Shown: positions 26,355-35,432, counted from the first letter of the stretch. The stretch is 64,000 nt of DNA from Flagellimonas beolgyonensis (GCF_003992615.1 NZ_RZMY01000015.1:124001-188000), one strand, 5' to 3'. A program made the numbers and translations. Notes: a model not told the origin generated them from the sequence alone.

Positions 26355-26392
26355 AAAAAAACCGCCATCGGAGCGATCCAATGGCGGTACAT
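26355..26392 (-). terminator. Terminator after the glycan-binding-domain gene
   Basis: CCGCCAT and ATGGCGG arms (26362-26387 overall) with an inner GG/CC pair. On the minus strand they are followed by a run of seven T. They lie about 30 bp after the stop at 26416. Confidence 0.8.
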
Positions 26393-26415
26393 TAAAATTA
26401 TTTTTTTCTAATAAG

Positions 26416-26712
26416 TTACACTTCCAAAACGGCATTCTCAGCGCCGGCGTAGTCGTTCCACTGGAAACGATCGGCCTCGGCCTCGTTGGTGTAGCTACCG
26501 TCGATCAAATATCTAAATTCATAGCTGTTCTCAACAGGAAGTTCGAACGTTCCTTTGAAGGTTCCGTTCTTCAATTTCTTCAAGGTGCTGCCTTTAGGGT
26601 TCCATTTATTGAAATCCCCCACTACTGCAACGGTCTTTGCCTCTTCTGCAGGAACTGAAAAAGTTACTTTGCAAACAGGCTTGCTCTTTAGGTATTGTTT
26701 TTTAATTGCCAT
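26416..26712 (-). CDS. Isoamylase early-set / AMPK-type glycogen-binding domain protein
   Basis: A stand-alone beta-sandwich domain of 98 residues, MAIKKQYLKSKPVCKVTFSV, VAVVGDFNKWNPKGSTLKKL, then YEFRYLIDGSYTNEAEADRF. GDFNKW and the tryptophan pattern match the CBM48-like domains of glycogen-branching enzymes and AMPK beta, so it probably binds alpha-glucan or acts as a protein adaptor in the cytoplasm (no signal peptide). The start at 26712 is chosen over an upstream ATG that would add an unrelated MLCTGIKIFGT. Such single-domain proteins are common in Flavobacteriia. It has its own terminator. Confidence 0.85.
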   Translation of the reverse strand: MAIKKQYLKSKPVCKVTFSVPAEEAKTVAVVGDFNKWNPKGSTLKKLKNGTFKGTFELPVENSYEFRYLIDGSYTNEAEADRFQWNDYAGAENAVLEV

Positions 26713-26868
26713 GGTACCAAAAATTTTAATTCCGGTACAAAGCAAGAGATAAAACCATTAATTTACAATTAGTTAGGTGCGATTTGTCATTTTGATAAAA
26801 TGCGCCTAACAATAGGATTACTTTATCAAAATTGAATTGCGTATTTTCCCAATACGGTATTTATAACC

Positions 26869-27948
26869 TTACCGCTTTAGGAGTTTGGCAATGGCATCGA
26901 TTTCTTCTTCGGTGTTGTAAAAGTGAAAACTCAATCGAATTCCACCTCCTCGGGGAGAAGCCACCACCTCTTCCGCTGCCAATTTTTGAAATAGGGCCTT
27001 ATCTCCTTTTATGTTGAATATGGTACTGTGCTGTTTGCGTTCGGGCACAAAGGACTCCAACAGTCCCATACCATTAAAGGTTTCCATGGCTTTTTTGGAC
27101 AATTTGTTCAAATGGGCCTGAATGTGCTCGAGGCCGATCTCGTCCAAAAAATTGAGGGCAAATTCGAGGCTGCCAAAGTTGAAGGAATCCAAGTGGCCGG
27201 GTTCCAAATATTTGCAGAACGATATATTGTTCCGTTGGGAGGCATCATTGTTCACCGATCCATTGCCGATGCCCTTCAGCTCGAACTGGTCCATAACCCC
27301 TTCCTTTACCAAATAAAATCCGTTGCCATACCCTGCCAATAACCATTTGTAGGCACTGGCTCCCAAGATATCGATTCCCGAGTCTTCAAAATGGAAGGGC
27401 TCCATCCCCAAAAACTGGGTGCCGTCCGCAATAATGATCAGGTTGGGAAAGTCCATTTTCAGTTGCTTTAAAAAATCAAGGTCGATCCGAACGCCGTTTA
27501 CCCATTGTACCAAACTCAAGGCGAGGACATCTATGTTGCCCGATTTCACCTTCTCATGAATTTGTTCCTCCATATTACGGTCAATGGTCACATACTCCCG
27601 TTTGAAATTGCGGGTTTCGAAGGGCCAATTCAGCGAAGGATAATCGTTCTCCAACAACAATACGGTTTTGTCCTTGGCCAGTCCTTCCAATAACAGGTTC
27701 AAACCCAAACTAAAGTTGGGTACCAATGCCACATGCTCAGGCTGGCAACCAAAAAAGCGACCGACCGTTTTCTTGATCTCGGGCATGTGTGCAAAACCCT
27801 TGTTCTTCATATCGCTGCCACCGATCAGGTAATCGAGGTCATGGCCTTGTCGCCACTCCATCAAATCTTCGCTGAGCAGTCCGGCCGATGCGGTATTGGC
27901 ATAGATACATTGGTTGAGAACAGGGAACTTTTTTCTGAGATTTTGCAT
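26869..27948 (-). CDS. Class V aminotransferase-fold PLP enzyme
   Basis: PLP-dependent enzyme of 359 residues in the class V (cysteine desulfurase/kynureninase-like) fold. The cofactor lysine lies in GASAYKWLLAGYGNG, and the Asp binding the pyridine nitrogen in LIIIADGTQFLG. Start MQNLRKKFPVLNQCIYANTAS at 27948; an upstream ATG at 27999 adds a hydrophilic stretch unlike homologues. The final RGGGIRLSFHFYNTEEEID is typical of small aminotransferases of this class. No cysteine equivalent to a desulfurase loop was seen, so desulfurase activity is unlikely; the substrate is unknown. It is divergent from the 2TM gene. Confidence 0.88.
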   Translation of the reverse strand: MQNLRKKFPVLNQCIYANTASAGLLSEDLMEWRQGHDLDYLIGGSDMKNKGFAHMPEIKKTVGRFFGCQPEHVALVPNFSLGLNLLLEGLAKDKTVLLLENDYPSLNWPFETRNFKREYVTIDRNMEEQIHEKVKSGNIDVLALSLVQWVNGVRIDLDFLKQLKMDFPNLIIIADGTQFLGMEPFHFEDSGIDILGASAYKWLLAGYGNGFYLVKEGVMDQFELKGIGNGSVNNDASQRNNISFCKYLEPGHLDSFNFGSLEFALNFLDEIGLEHIQAHLNKLSKKAMETFNGMGLLESFVPERKQHSTIFNIKGDKALFQKLAAEEVVASPRGGGIRLSFHFYNTEEEIDAIAKLLKR

Positions 27949-28002
27949 TACGGGAAATTTGGATACAATTGCGTTATCTTTGTGTATAAAGATAGCCATT
28001 CC

Positions 28003-28395
28003 ATGTTGTCATTCGGAAAAAAGAAAACACCGGAAATTGATTTGGAGCAGCACGAACTTTTGGAACATGCGCAAAAACGCATCAAACAAAAGAAACGGTT
28101 GTTCACCCACTTTGTGGTTTTTTTGATCGGCAGTATTTTTTTGATCTTGATCAACAAGATCTTCAAATATGGCGATACCTACAATTGGTTTGTTTGGGCC
28201 ATTACCATTTGGGCCTTTTTGTTCGCACTGCATGCCTTCAATGTGTTTGTTACGCAAAAGTTCATGGGCCAGGAATGGGAACGGCAACAGCGGGAAAAAT
28301 TGGTGGCCAAGCAAAAGCAGCGGATTGCCGAAATCCAAAAGGAAATCGAAACGGAATTCCCCATTTCCAACATCAATAAAAAAAAAGAGGATTGA
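28003..28395 (+). CDS. 2TM domain protein
   Basis: Small membrane protein of 130 residues with the 2TM domain: a charged helix (LEQHELLEHAQKRIKQKKR), two TM segments (FTHFVVFLIGSIFLILINKI and WFVWAITIWAFLFALHAFNV) and a long charged cytoplasmic helix. The domain is often found attached to LytTR or kinase regulators in Bacteroidetes, but here it stands alone. The start at 28003 (MLSFGKKKTPEID) is the first ATG giving the family N-terminus. Its stop overlaps the TTG start of folA by 4 bp, so the two are translationally coupled. Confidence 0.88.
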   Translation: MLSFGKKKTPEIDLEQHELLEHAQKRIKQKKRLFTHFVVFLIGSIFLILINKIFKYGDTYNWFVWAITIWAFLFALHAFNVFVTQKFMGQEWERQQREKLVAKQKQRIAEIQKEIETEFPISNINKKKED

Positions 28396-28883
28396 AACGA
28401 TTGATCGTGATTGCCGCCGCGGCGGAAAACAATGCACTGGGCAAAGACAACGACTTGGTTTGGCACCTACCGGACGATTTTAAGCGTTTCAAATCCATTA
28501 CCTCGGGCCATAAGATCATTATGGGTCGCAAAACCTTGGAAAGTTTTCCGAAACCATTGCCCAATCGGGAACACATCGCCATTACCCGGGATACGGACTA
28601 CGTACCAAAATTCCCCTGTACCATTGTCCACTCCCTTGATGAAGCCATTGCTTTGGTGGAAAATGGGGAAACCGCCTTTATTATCGGTGGCGGGGAAATT
28701 TATAAACAGTCTATGGCCATTGCCACCGATATTGAATTGACCCGTGTACACGGTGTTTTTGAGGCAGATGCCTTTTTTCCGGAAATTGATAAAAATGAAT
28801 GGGAATTGGTGAACGAGGAGCGCCATCCAAAGGATGAGCGACATAATTATGCCTTCACCTATCTCACGTATCGTCGAAAATAA
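28392..28883 (+). CDS. folA: Dihydrofolate reductase
   Basis: Reduces dihydrofolate to tetrahydrofolate with NADPH. The 163 residues contain IAAAAENNALGKDNDLVWHLPDDFKRF (Asp in the active site, here LPDDF), the GRKTLESFPKPLPNR cofactor loop and GGGEIYKQSM. The initiator is TTG at 28392, overlapping the stop of the 2TM gene in ATTGA; no ATG gives the complete first beta-strand, so the non-ATG start is well supported. It works with thyA 5 kb upstream. The stop is 3 bp from the end of the convergent murI. Confidence 0.95.
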   Translation: MKRLIVIAAAAENNALGKDNDLVWHLPDDFKRFKSITSGHKIIMGRKTLESFPKPLPNREHIAITRDTDYVPKFPCTIVHSLDEAIALVENGETAFIIGGGEIYKQSMAIATDIELTRVHGVFEADAFFPEIDKNEWELVNEERHPKDERHNYAFTYLTYRRK

Positions 28884-28886
28884 CTT

Positions 28887-29666
28887 TTAAAAGTTCAAGT
28901 ACGCCACTTGAACGTTTGGACCATTCACCAAGCTTTTTAAGACTTCCGTGCCTTTGTTGGTATAGAATCGGTGCATAGTAACCTTTCCATCAACAGAAAG
29001 CAATTTATTCGCCTGTAATACCGCTTTGGTCTGACGTGCGACTGCCTCACCCGAATCGATGATTGTAACGTTGTTGGGCAACAGCTCCTTCAAGACCGGA
29101 ATCAAATAAGGATAATGGGTGCAGCCCAATACCAGGCAGTCGATTTGTTGTTCCAGCATGGGTTGCAAAAAGCCCATTAACAGGTTGCGCATTTCGGGTG
29201 ATCGGGTTTTGCCGGCCTCAATCAACTCCACGAGTCCCTTTCCTTCTTGTTCTATTACAGTGATGCCTTCGGCAAACAATTTGGACGTGCTGTGGAACAA
29301 ACTGCTTGACAATGTACCCTTGGTAGCCAACACCCCCACTTTCTTGGTCTTGGTTTGCAATGCCGCGGGTTTGATCGCTGGCTCTATTCCGATAAAGGGA
29401 ACGGGATAATTGGCCCTTAAATAATCGATGGCATTGGTGGTTGCCGTATTACAGGCCACGATGATGAGTTTGCACCCCTGTTCCAGCAAGTACTCGGTAT
29501 TCTTTATACTGAGCTGCAGAATCGCTTGCTTGGATTTTTCACCATAAGGCGCATTGGCACTATCGGCCAAATATAGGGTATCCTCATCCGGAAGTAATTT
29601 TACAACTTCCTTCCAAATAGAGGTTCCTCCAACTCCCGAGTCAAAAATGCCGATGGGTCTGTGCAT
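28887..29666 (-). CDS. murI: Glutamate racemase
   Basis: Makes D-glutamate for peptidoglycan. The 259 residues have both catalytic cysteines in family motifs: ACNTATT near 71 and GCTHYPY near 181, plus FDSGVGGTSI at the N-terminus and the GEAVARQT C-terminal segment. Full length. It is the last gene of the envelope cluster on the minus strand, but a terminator separates it from ompH, so it may be transcribed separately. Confidence 0.97.
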   Translation of the reverse strand: MHRPIGIFDSGVGGTSIWKEVVKLLPDEDTLYLADSANAPYGEKSKQAILQLSIKNTEYLLEQGCKLIIVACNTATTNAIDYLRANYPVPFIGIEPAIKPAALQTKTKKVGVLATKGTLSSSLFHSTSKLFAEGITVIEQEGKGLVELIEAGKTRSPEMRNLLMGFLQPMLEQQIDCLVLGCTHYPYLIPVLKELLPNNVTIIDSGEAVARQTKAVLQANKLLSVDGKVTMHRFYTNKGTEVLKSLVNGPNVQVAYLNF

Positions 29667-29699
29667 GATCTAAAAATAGAGACTTCTGATTTTATGGCA

Positions 29700-29741
29700 T
29701 AAAAAAACCGCTTTTTCGTGACGAGAAAGCGGTTTTGATTT
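29700..29741 (-). terminator. Terminator after the second ompH gene
   Basis: Arms AAACCGCTTTTTCG and CGAGAAAGCGGTTT (about 29705-29735) with one mismatch and flanking A/T runs. On the minus strand it lies 15 bp after the stop at 29756. Confidence 0.8.
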
Positions 29742-29755
29742 TATCATGGATCGGT

Positions 29756-30265
29756 TTAGAAACCGAGTTCCTTTTTTACATCGGGCAAAAGATCTTTTCC
29801 TTTTGCTACGATCAAGCTCAAACCTGGGGTTGCATCGATTACGTAGTCGAAACCTTGGGCTGCGGCCACTTTTTCGATAGCAGCTTTTGCTTTATCTGAA
29901 ATGGGAGCGAACAGTTCCTGTTGCTTTTTTTGCATATCCTGCATAGCAGCGTTACGGGCCTCGTCAATGTTCTTTTCGAAACCTTGAAGCTCTTGGGCCC
30001 TTTTTTCGTTCTCCTCATTGGTTTTGGAAGTAGCCTCATTTTGATATTGGGTCAATTTGTTTTGAAGCTCCTGCATGGATCCTTGCAATTCTGCGGTGTA
30101 GGTTTCCTGCAGTTTCTTCAGCTCAGCCTGTGCAGCCTTCATCTCCGGCATTTCAGACAAAAGTTGCTGTACGTTGATATGGGCAACCTTGCTCTGTGCA
30201 TTTACAAAACCTGTAGCCGCTACAAACAAAACCAGGGCTACTACAATCCTTTTAACATTTTTCAT
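29756..30265 (-). CDS. OmpH/Skp family periplasmic chaperone (short paralogue)
   Basis: Skp-like chaperone for outer-membrane proteins, 169 residues. The signal peptide ends at GFVNAQ. Then comes KVAHINVQQLLSEMPEMKAA, a long alpha-helical coiled coil (residues 45-120, heptads rich in Glu, Gln and Lys) and a C-terminal body domain with KVAAAQGFDYVIDATPG. This is the classical Skp tentacle-and-body plan. It follows a longer paralogue by 45 bp in the bamA cluster. Confidence 0.93.
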   Translation of the reverse strand: MKNVKRIVVALVLFVAATGFVNAQSKVAHINVQQLLSEMPEMKAAQAELKKLQETYTAELQGSMQELQNKLTQYQNEATSKTNEENEKRAQELQGFEKNIDEARNAAMQDMQKKQQELFAPISDKAKAAIEKVAAAQGFDYVIDATPGLSLIVAKGKDLLPDVKKELGF

Positions 30266-30310
30266 GATTCTTAGTTACTTATTTTGACGTTAAATTTAGT
30301 GTTTCAATAT

Positions 30311-31150
30311 TCAGTATGGTATTGAATCCTTTTGTTCCTCTTGCGCTTTTTTCCGCTCTTCCAATTTGGCCTGGCGTTTGGCCTCGCGCTCTTCCAATAA
30401 TTTTTTTCTTCGTTCTTCGTAGGCTTTCTTGCGTTCCTCGCGCAATTTTAACTGTTCAGCCCGTTTGTCTTCGGCGGCCTTTGCATTCGCTTGCTGGATG
30501 GAATCCGTCCGCTCTTGTCGTTCCCTCAGTGCCTCACTGATCTCTTCATCTGCATTTTCCTCATCGGCCTGGAACTTCTCCAATCGGCTCTGCAGTTCCT
30601 GGTTTTTATTGGAAGCACTTACCTTTCTGGTCCGTCCTATCTCCCTCAACACCAAGTCACTGATATCGTGCCTTTTTTCGGAGTACAACATTACAACATC
30701 TGCTGATTTATCAAAAATAAAATCGTATCTTTTATTGGCACCGATTTTTTGGACTTCGTTGAATACTTGGTCCTGAATCGGCTGAATCAGCAATTGCTTC
30801 TGCAACACCAAATCTCCTTTTGGCCCGAAACGGTCTTGCTGGTAATCCAACATTTCCTTTTCCAAAATCTGGATCTCTTCTTCACGCTCCGTGATCAGTT
30901 CATCGGTCAAGAGCACTTTCTCTGCCATCAAATCTTTTTTCATTTGATCGATGGCACTTTGTTTGAGCTCTATTTCCTGTTTCCATTTTTGGGCCTTGGC
31001 ATTCAATTGTTCGGACGCATCCCTATACTCCTCTACGTTTTCCAGGATATACTCCATATCCACGTAGCCGATGCGCACCCCTCTTTGGGAAAACCCATAT
31101 AGGGAGGTCATCAAAACAACCAATGACAACAGAAATTTAGTTTTCATCAT
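30311..31150 (-). CDS. OmpH/Skp family periplasmic chaperone (long paralogue)
   Basis: Skp-like protein of 279 residues. The signal peptide ends at GFSQ. The body segment RVGIGYVDMEYILEN-like start (RIGYVDMEYILENVEEYRD) is followed by a coiled coil and a KRYDFIFDKSADVVMLYSEK body strand. Beyond residue 190 it carries an extra highly charged helix of Glu, Arg, Gln and Lys repeats (LEERKKAQEEQ at the end), which is absent from the short paralogue. Such tails are usual in flavobacterial members; the charged helix could contact BamA or peptidoglycan. It lies between bamA and the short paralogue. Confidence 0.92.
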   Translation of the reverse strand: MMKTKFLLSLVVLMTSLYGFSQRGVRIGYVDMEYILENVEEYRDASEQLNAKAQKWKQEIELKQSAIDQMKKDLMAEKVLLTDELITEREEEIQILEKEMLDYQQDRFGPKGDLVLQKQLLIQPIQDQVFNEVQKIGANKRYDFIFDKSADVVMLYSEKRHDISDLVLREIGRTRKVSASNKNQELQSRLEKFQADEENADEEISEALRERQERTDSIQQANAKAAEDKRAEQLKLREERKKAYEERRKKLLEEREAKRQAKLEERKKAQEEQKDSIPY

Positions 31151-31245
31151 TACTTCCGCATTTTATACAGAAAATATCGTGCCAAAATAACTAATTAATT
31201 TAAAATGAGTTATTTATAATTTAGCACAATTGTATTTTCCTTTGA

Positions 31246-33924
31246 TTAAAATTGCTGCCCGATGATGAAGTGCGTTTGCCAGCCGCTTGGTCCGGTAGAT
31301 CCTGGCCTGGCATCGGTATCGAAACCATAACCAAAATCAATCCCCAAGAGTCCGAATGCCGGCATAAAAATACGTAGCCCCACTCCGGCAGATCTTTTTA
31401 ATTCAAACGGATTATAGTCATTAAAATTGTTGAAGGCATTACCTGCTTCCAAAAATGACAGTGCATAAATGGATGCCGTAGGTTTTAACGTAAGCGGATA
31501 GCGGAGTTCCATGGAGAATTTATTGTAAATGGTTCCCCCATCCTGTTCCAAACGGCCTGTAATGGCATTGGTGATATAAGGTGTCAACGATTGGTTCTCA
31601 TAACCCCGTAGCTGAATCACGTCCCTACCGTCCAAGGTAAAGTTACCGAGACCATCGCCCCCTACATAAAAACGTTCAAAAGGCACATCCCCAATATCAT
31701 GGTTGTAGGCTCCCAGGAATCCAAATTCGGCATTGGTGCGCAACACCAATTTATCCACCAATTGGGTGTACCAATCTCCTTTGAACTTAATTTTATAGTA
31801 TTCCAATAATTTAAAACGTTCCTCTTCCAAACGCTCCAAATCCCTACTCAACTGATCGGCTTCCAATTGCTCCTCAGCAGATCCCGGGGTTTGGCCAATT
31901 TCCAACAAACGCTCTGTGGTGGATTCAATGTCGCTCTTCAATTGTTTGAAATCCTTGGATCCGAACAAAGAATATGGAGGGGTAAACTTGGCTGTTAATT
32001 CAAAATTAGATCCCGACAATGGGAAAATCCTACTGGGACCTTGGGAACTCCTTGATATTCCAAAGGTATAGCTCAAGGAATTGGAGCTACCATTACCAAA
32101 GTTGAAAAGTCCACTGTTATAATTATTGAAATCGTACAACTGATAGCTAACCGAATGCGAAATGGTGAAGAAATCATCGGGCCATTGCACTCGTTTGGCC
32201 AATCCGGCAGAAACACCCGTAATGGCAAATCCTCTTGATTTGTCCACATCAATTCTGTTTCTACTATCAAAAGAGGTCCCAAACTGTTGGGTACGGGACA
32301 ACGACAAATTAAATCGTACCGGCTTTTTGCCCCCCAACCAAGGTTCGGAGAAGTTTAAACTGTACACGCGGAAGGTTCTACTGGCCTGTAAACGCAGGGC
32401 AAAAGTTTGTCCGTCACCCATGGGTACCGGCTTGTAGGCCTCACCGTTAAATATATTTTTAATGGAGAAGTTATTGAAGGACAGACCCAAGGTACCGATG
32501 AAACCACCACCACCAAAACCACCTTGTAGTTCAATTTGGCTGGAACCGGACTCCACAAGGCTGTATTCAATATCCACCGTACCTTCATTAGGGTTCGGGT
32601 TTTGGATATCCGGAACAATTTGCTCCGCATCAAAGAAGCCCAACTGGCCCAATTCGCGAATGGTCCTCACAATATTTTCCTTGCTGTAGCGCTGACCTGG
32701 TCTGGTGTAGAGTTCCCTAAAGATTACATGGTCATTGGTCTTGTCGTTTCCTTTCACCGTTACGTGATCCAAGAACGTCTCCTTACCCTCTATGATCCTG
32801 ATTTCAAAATCGATGGTATCGTTGACAGCGGAAACTTCCACGGGGTTGATACTTGAAAACAAGTATCCATTGTTTTGATACAGGTTTGTCAAATCCTGGG
32901 CGTCGGGTTTGGAATTATCGGCAACCCTTTCCTTAAGCAAAACACCATTATAAGTATCTCCTTTTTTGATGCCAAGCACCTGGCTGAGTACACGATCATT
33001 GTACACCGTATTCCCTACGAAGTCAATATTTCCGAAGTAGTACTTATTGCCTTCTTCAACTTTAATCTTTAGATCGATATTGTTTTCGTTCACCTTTATG
33101 AACGTATCTGAAATGACACGGGCATCCCTATAACCTCTTTCCGCATATGTATCCACCAAATTGGATAGATCCTCTTTATAATCCTCTGCGATGTATTTTG
33201 ATTTTTTCCAGAAGCGGTAAAATTTCTTCTTTTTGGTCTTTTTCAACGACTTGCGCAAACGTTTGTTCGAAAGTTTTTCATTCCCCTCAAAAACGATGCT
33301 TCGAATTTTGACCTTATCGCCCTTTTTTACATTGATGACCATGTTCTGCACATTGGTCCCTGAAGTATCGGCCGCGGTAGCAATATTTACGTTGGCATTG
33401 AGATATCCCTGCTTTTTGTATTTATTCTGAAGGTAGTTCTTGGTATTGGCAATCAAACTTTCGGTAATTTTTTTACCTTTTTTAAGGTCGGTATCGTTAA
33501 TGATATCCTCCACCTTACGTTTTTTGACGCCATAAACGGTAACATTGTTCAAGGTGGGACGCTCTAAGATATTAAGCTCCAAATAGATTTTATCGCCCTC
33601 GATTTTGGTGTAGTACATCTCCACATTACTGAAGAGCTCCAAACTCCACAACTTTTTGATAACGGCACTGATCTCATCGCCTGGCACTTTTATGGGCTGG
33701 CCTACCCGCAATCCCGTATAGGTTACTACCGTTTGCTCGTTGTAGCTCTGCAGACCGGTAACCGATAATCCACCCAAGATGTACTGCTTGCCATCCTCAA
33801 AAGAAGTTTCCTGCGCAAAACCTTGCCCAGACAAAACCAAAAATGCTGCGGAAAGAAATAGTCGGAGATATATGCTAATTAGGTTTTCGGTAACCTTAGT
33901 TGAGTTGTTCGCTTGTTTTTCCAA
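31246..33924 (-). CDS. bamA: Outer-membrane assembly factor BamA
   Basis: Central insertase for beta-barrel outer-membrane proteins. The 892 residues have an N-terminal signal-like segment (LRLFLSAAFLVLSGQGFAQ, about 20-38), five POTRA-like repeats (GLSVTGLQSYNEQTV, NNVTVYGVKKRKVEDI, RSIVFEGNEKLSNKRL, YFGNIDFVGNTVYND, FLDHVTVKGNDKTND) to about 440, and a 16-strand barrel ending in HFIIGQQF with the terminal Phe of the beta signal. A charged insert of about 60 residues (EDLERLEEERFKLLEYYKIK region, near 690) interrupts the barrel. The start overlaps the uppS stop by 29 bp. It is followed by two ompH chaperone genes, its usual partners. Confidence 0.96.
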   Translation of the reverse strand: MEKQANNSTKVTENLISIYLRLFLSAAFLVLSGQGFAQETSFEDGKQYILGGLSVTGLQSYNEQTVVTYTGLRVGQPIKVPGDEISAVIKKLWSLELFSNVEMYYTKIEGDKIYLELNILERPTLNNVTVYGVKKRKVEDIINDTDLKKGKKITESLIANTKNYLQNKYKKQGYLNANVNIATAADTSGTNVQNMVINVKKGDKVKIRSIVFEGNEKLSNKRLRKSLKKTKKKKFYRFWKKSKYIAEDYKEDLSNLVDTYAERGYRDARVISDTFIKVNENNIDLKIKVEEGNKYYFGNIDFVGNTVYNDRVLSQVLGIKKGDTYNGVLLKERVADNSKPDAQDLTNLYQNNGYLFSSINPVEVSAVNDTIDFEIRIIEGKETFLDHVTVKGNDKTNDHVIFRELYTRPGQRYSKENIVRTIRELGQLGFFDAEQIVPDIQNPNPNEGTVDIEYSLVESGSSQIELQGGFGGGGFIGTLGLSFNNFSIKNIFNGEAYKPVPMGDGQTFALRLQASRTFRVYSLNFSEPWLGGKKPVRFNLSLSRTQQFGTSFDSRNRIDVDKSRGFAITGVSAGLAKRVQWPDDFFTISHSVSYQLYDFNNYNSGLFNFGNGSSNSLSYTFGISRSSQGPSRIFPLSGSNFELTAKFTPPYSLFGSKDFKQLKSDIESTTERLLEIGQTPGSAEEQLEADQLSRDLERLEEERFKLLEYYKIKFKGDWYTQLVDKLVLRTNAEFGFLGAYNHDIGDVPFERFYVGGDGLGNFTLDGRDVIQLRGYENQSLTPYITNAITGRLEQDGGTIYNKFSMELRYPLTLKPTASIYALSFLEAGNAFNNFNDYNPFELKRSAGVGLRIFMPAFGLLGIDFGYGFDTDARPGSTGPSGWQTHFIIGQQF

Positions 33925-34636
33925 ATCGTCGTTCTCTATTTTGGTAACTTAATATGGCCTCTACCAAATGCTGCTCATTAAAATCGGGCCAAAATACATC
34001 AATAAAATATAATTCCGCGTATGCAATCTGCCATAATAAAAAATTGCTGATTCTACATTCCCCACTGGTACGGATAAGTAGGTCAACATCAGGCAAAAAG
34101 TGCGCGTAAAGATGTGTATTTATAACGTCTTCATCAATATTTTCGGGCGAAATTATGTTATTTTTAACTTTGACCGCAATCTCTTGTACCGCTGTTTTTA
34201 TCTCTTCCCTAGAACCGTAGCTCAAGGCAAGGGTAACGGTCATCCCGGTATTGTTTGCCGTTTTTGAAATAACTTCGTTTAGTTCCTTGTAAACTTTTGG
34301 TGGCAAGGATTCTATTTTTCCAATGGCCTTTAGCCGGATGTTCTTTTCCTTTAGGTTTTTGAGTTCCTTTTTCAACGCAGTCACCAAAAGTTTCATCAAA
34401 GTATCCACCTCGACCTTGGGACGGTTCCAGTTTTCGGTTGAAAATGCATAAAGGGTAAGAAAGGGCAAATTGAGTTTCACACAGGTTTCCACGGTCCGCC
34501 TAACGGCTTCGGCCCCGTTTTCATGTCCAAACACACGAAGCTTGCCGCGTTCTTTGGCCCATCGGCCATTGCCATCCATAATGATGGCGATATGTTTTGG
34601 AAGTTTGTCCTTGTTTAGGTCCTCTAGCGTGTGCAT
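33896..34636 (-). CDS. uppS: Isoprenyl transferase (undecaprenyl diphosphate synthase)
   Basis: Condenses isopentenyl units onto farnesyl diphosphate to make the lipid carrier for cell-wall synthesis. The start at 34636 (MHTLEDLNKDKLPKHIAIIM) gives 246 residues. The catalytic DGNGRWA box is near 25, followed by ENWNRPKVEV, SYGSREEI and the RTSGECRISNFLLWQ motif near 195. It begins 1 bp after the DUF6089 stop and overlaps bamA by 29 bp, so all three are tightly coupled. An upstream ATG at 34672 lies inside the DUF6089 gene and is unlikely. Confidence 0.96.
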   Translation of the reverse strand: MHTLEDLNKDKLPKHIAIIMDGNGRWAKERGKLRVFGHENGAEAVRRTVETCVKLNLPFLTLYAFSTENWNRPKVEVDTLMKLLVTALKKELKNLKEKNIRLKAIGKIESLPPKVYKELNEVISKTANNTGMTVTLALSYGSREEIKTAVQEIAVKVKNNIISPENIDEDVINTHLYAHFLPDVDLLIRTSGECRISNFLLWQIAYAELYFIDVFWPDFNEQHLVEAILSYQNRERRFGKTSEQLN

Positions 34637-34637
34637 T

Positions 34638-35321
34638 TTATTGAAAACAATCCTGGCAGGGCTTGCGTCCAAAGGTATACGTCAACGTAAAACCTGTGAA
34701 CACATACCAGTCATCGCTCAAAATGTTCCCAAACCTGAATTCCTCAAAATTGGAGCCCTCGGGATTACTTGCGTCCAAATTGTCCGTAAAAGTATACCTG
34801 GCCCCAATTTCGGCTCCGAGAATCAGGAACTGACTCAACCGGTATTTTGCCCCAACCGTCATTGGAATTGCAAAACTACCGTCTTTTTGGTTAATATCCT
34901 GCACTTGAAGGGCATCAAAATAATTAAAATCGTACCTAAAGTAGGTAATTCCCGTGTAGAGGTAGGGTGTAAAGGCAGGTCCGAGCTTGTGCAAGTTGTA
35001 TTCCACAAAGTTAATTTCCAATCCGGCAGAAAATTCCAAAATGGAATTATCGACCACATATCCCCGCTGTTGACGGGATTGCATATGGGATTTGGAATCG
35101 TCAGCGGTTACTTGTCCATAAATGACACTTCCGCGCCAAGCATAGCGTTTTCCCTTGTTCCATTTAAAGATTCCCCCAAAGGCAGGTCCCGAGGGCAAGA
35201 GATAATTCGTTCGCCCCACATCACCAATCATATTGGCACCGCCCGCGAACAATCCAATTTCATAGGTCTGCGCGGTCATCTTGAACATACAGCATAGAAA
35301 AACAGCCAATACTATTCGCAT
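34638..35321 (-). CDS. DUF6089 family outer-membrane beta-barrel protein
   Basis: Predicted small outer-membrane barrel of 227 residues. The signal peptide ends near KMTAQ, and alternating beta-strands with aromatic residues follow (YEIGLFAGGANMIGDVGRTNY, GTGKRYAWRGSVIYGQVTA-like pieces) to FTGFTLTYTFGRKPCQDCFQ. The last residues, CQDC, are unusual and may form a disulfide. It is always found with uppS-bamA in this family of bacteria, which hints at a role in envelope assembly, but the function is unknown. It is transcribed ahead of uppS. Confidence 0.88.
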   Translation of the reverse strand: MRIVLAVFLCCMFKMTAQTYEIGLFAGGANMIGDVGRTNYLLPSGPAFGGIFKWNKGKRYAWRGSVIYGQVTADDSKSHMQSRQQRGYVVDNSILEFSAGLEINFVEYNLHKLGPAFTPYLYTGITYFRYDFNYFDALQVQDINQKDGSFAIPMTVGAKYRLSQFLILGAEIGARYTFTDNLDASNPEGSNFEEFRFGNILSDDWYVFTGFTLTYTFGRKPCQDCFQ

Positions 35322-35432
35322 ACGATCAAAAAAAATTACGAATTAAGGGTAAAGGAAGGTCAATAGATATTGCTTTTGGTTTGTTCTCCCTTGTTAAACA
35401 GATTTTCGCCCCTTTTATTGTTTTGAACCGGT

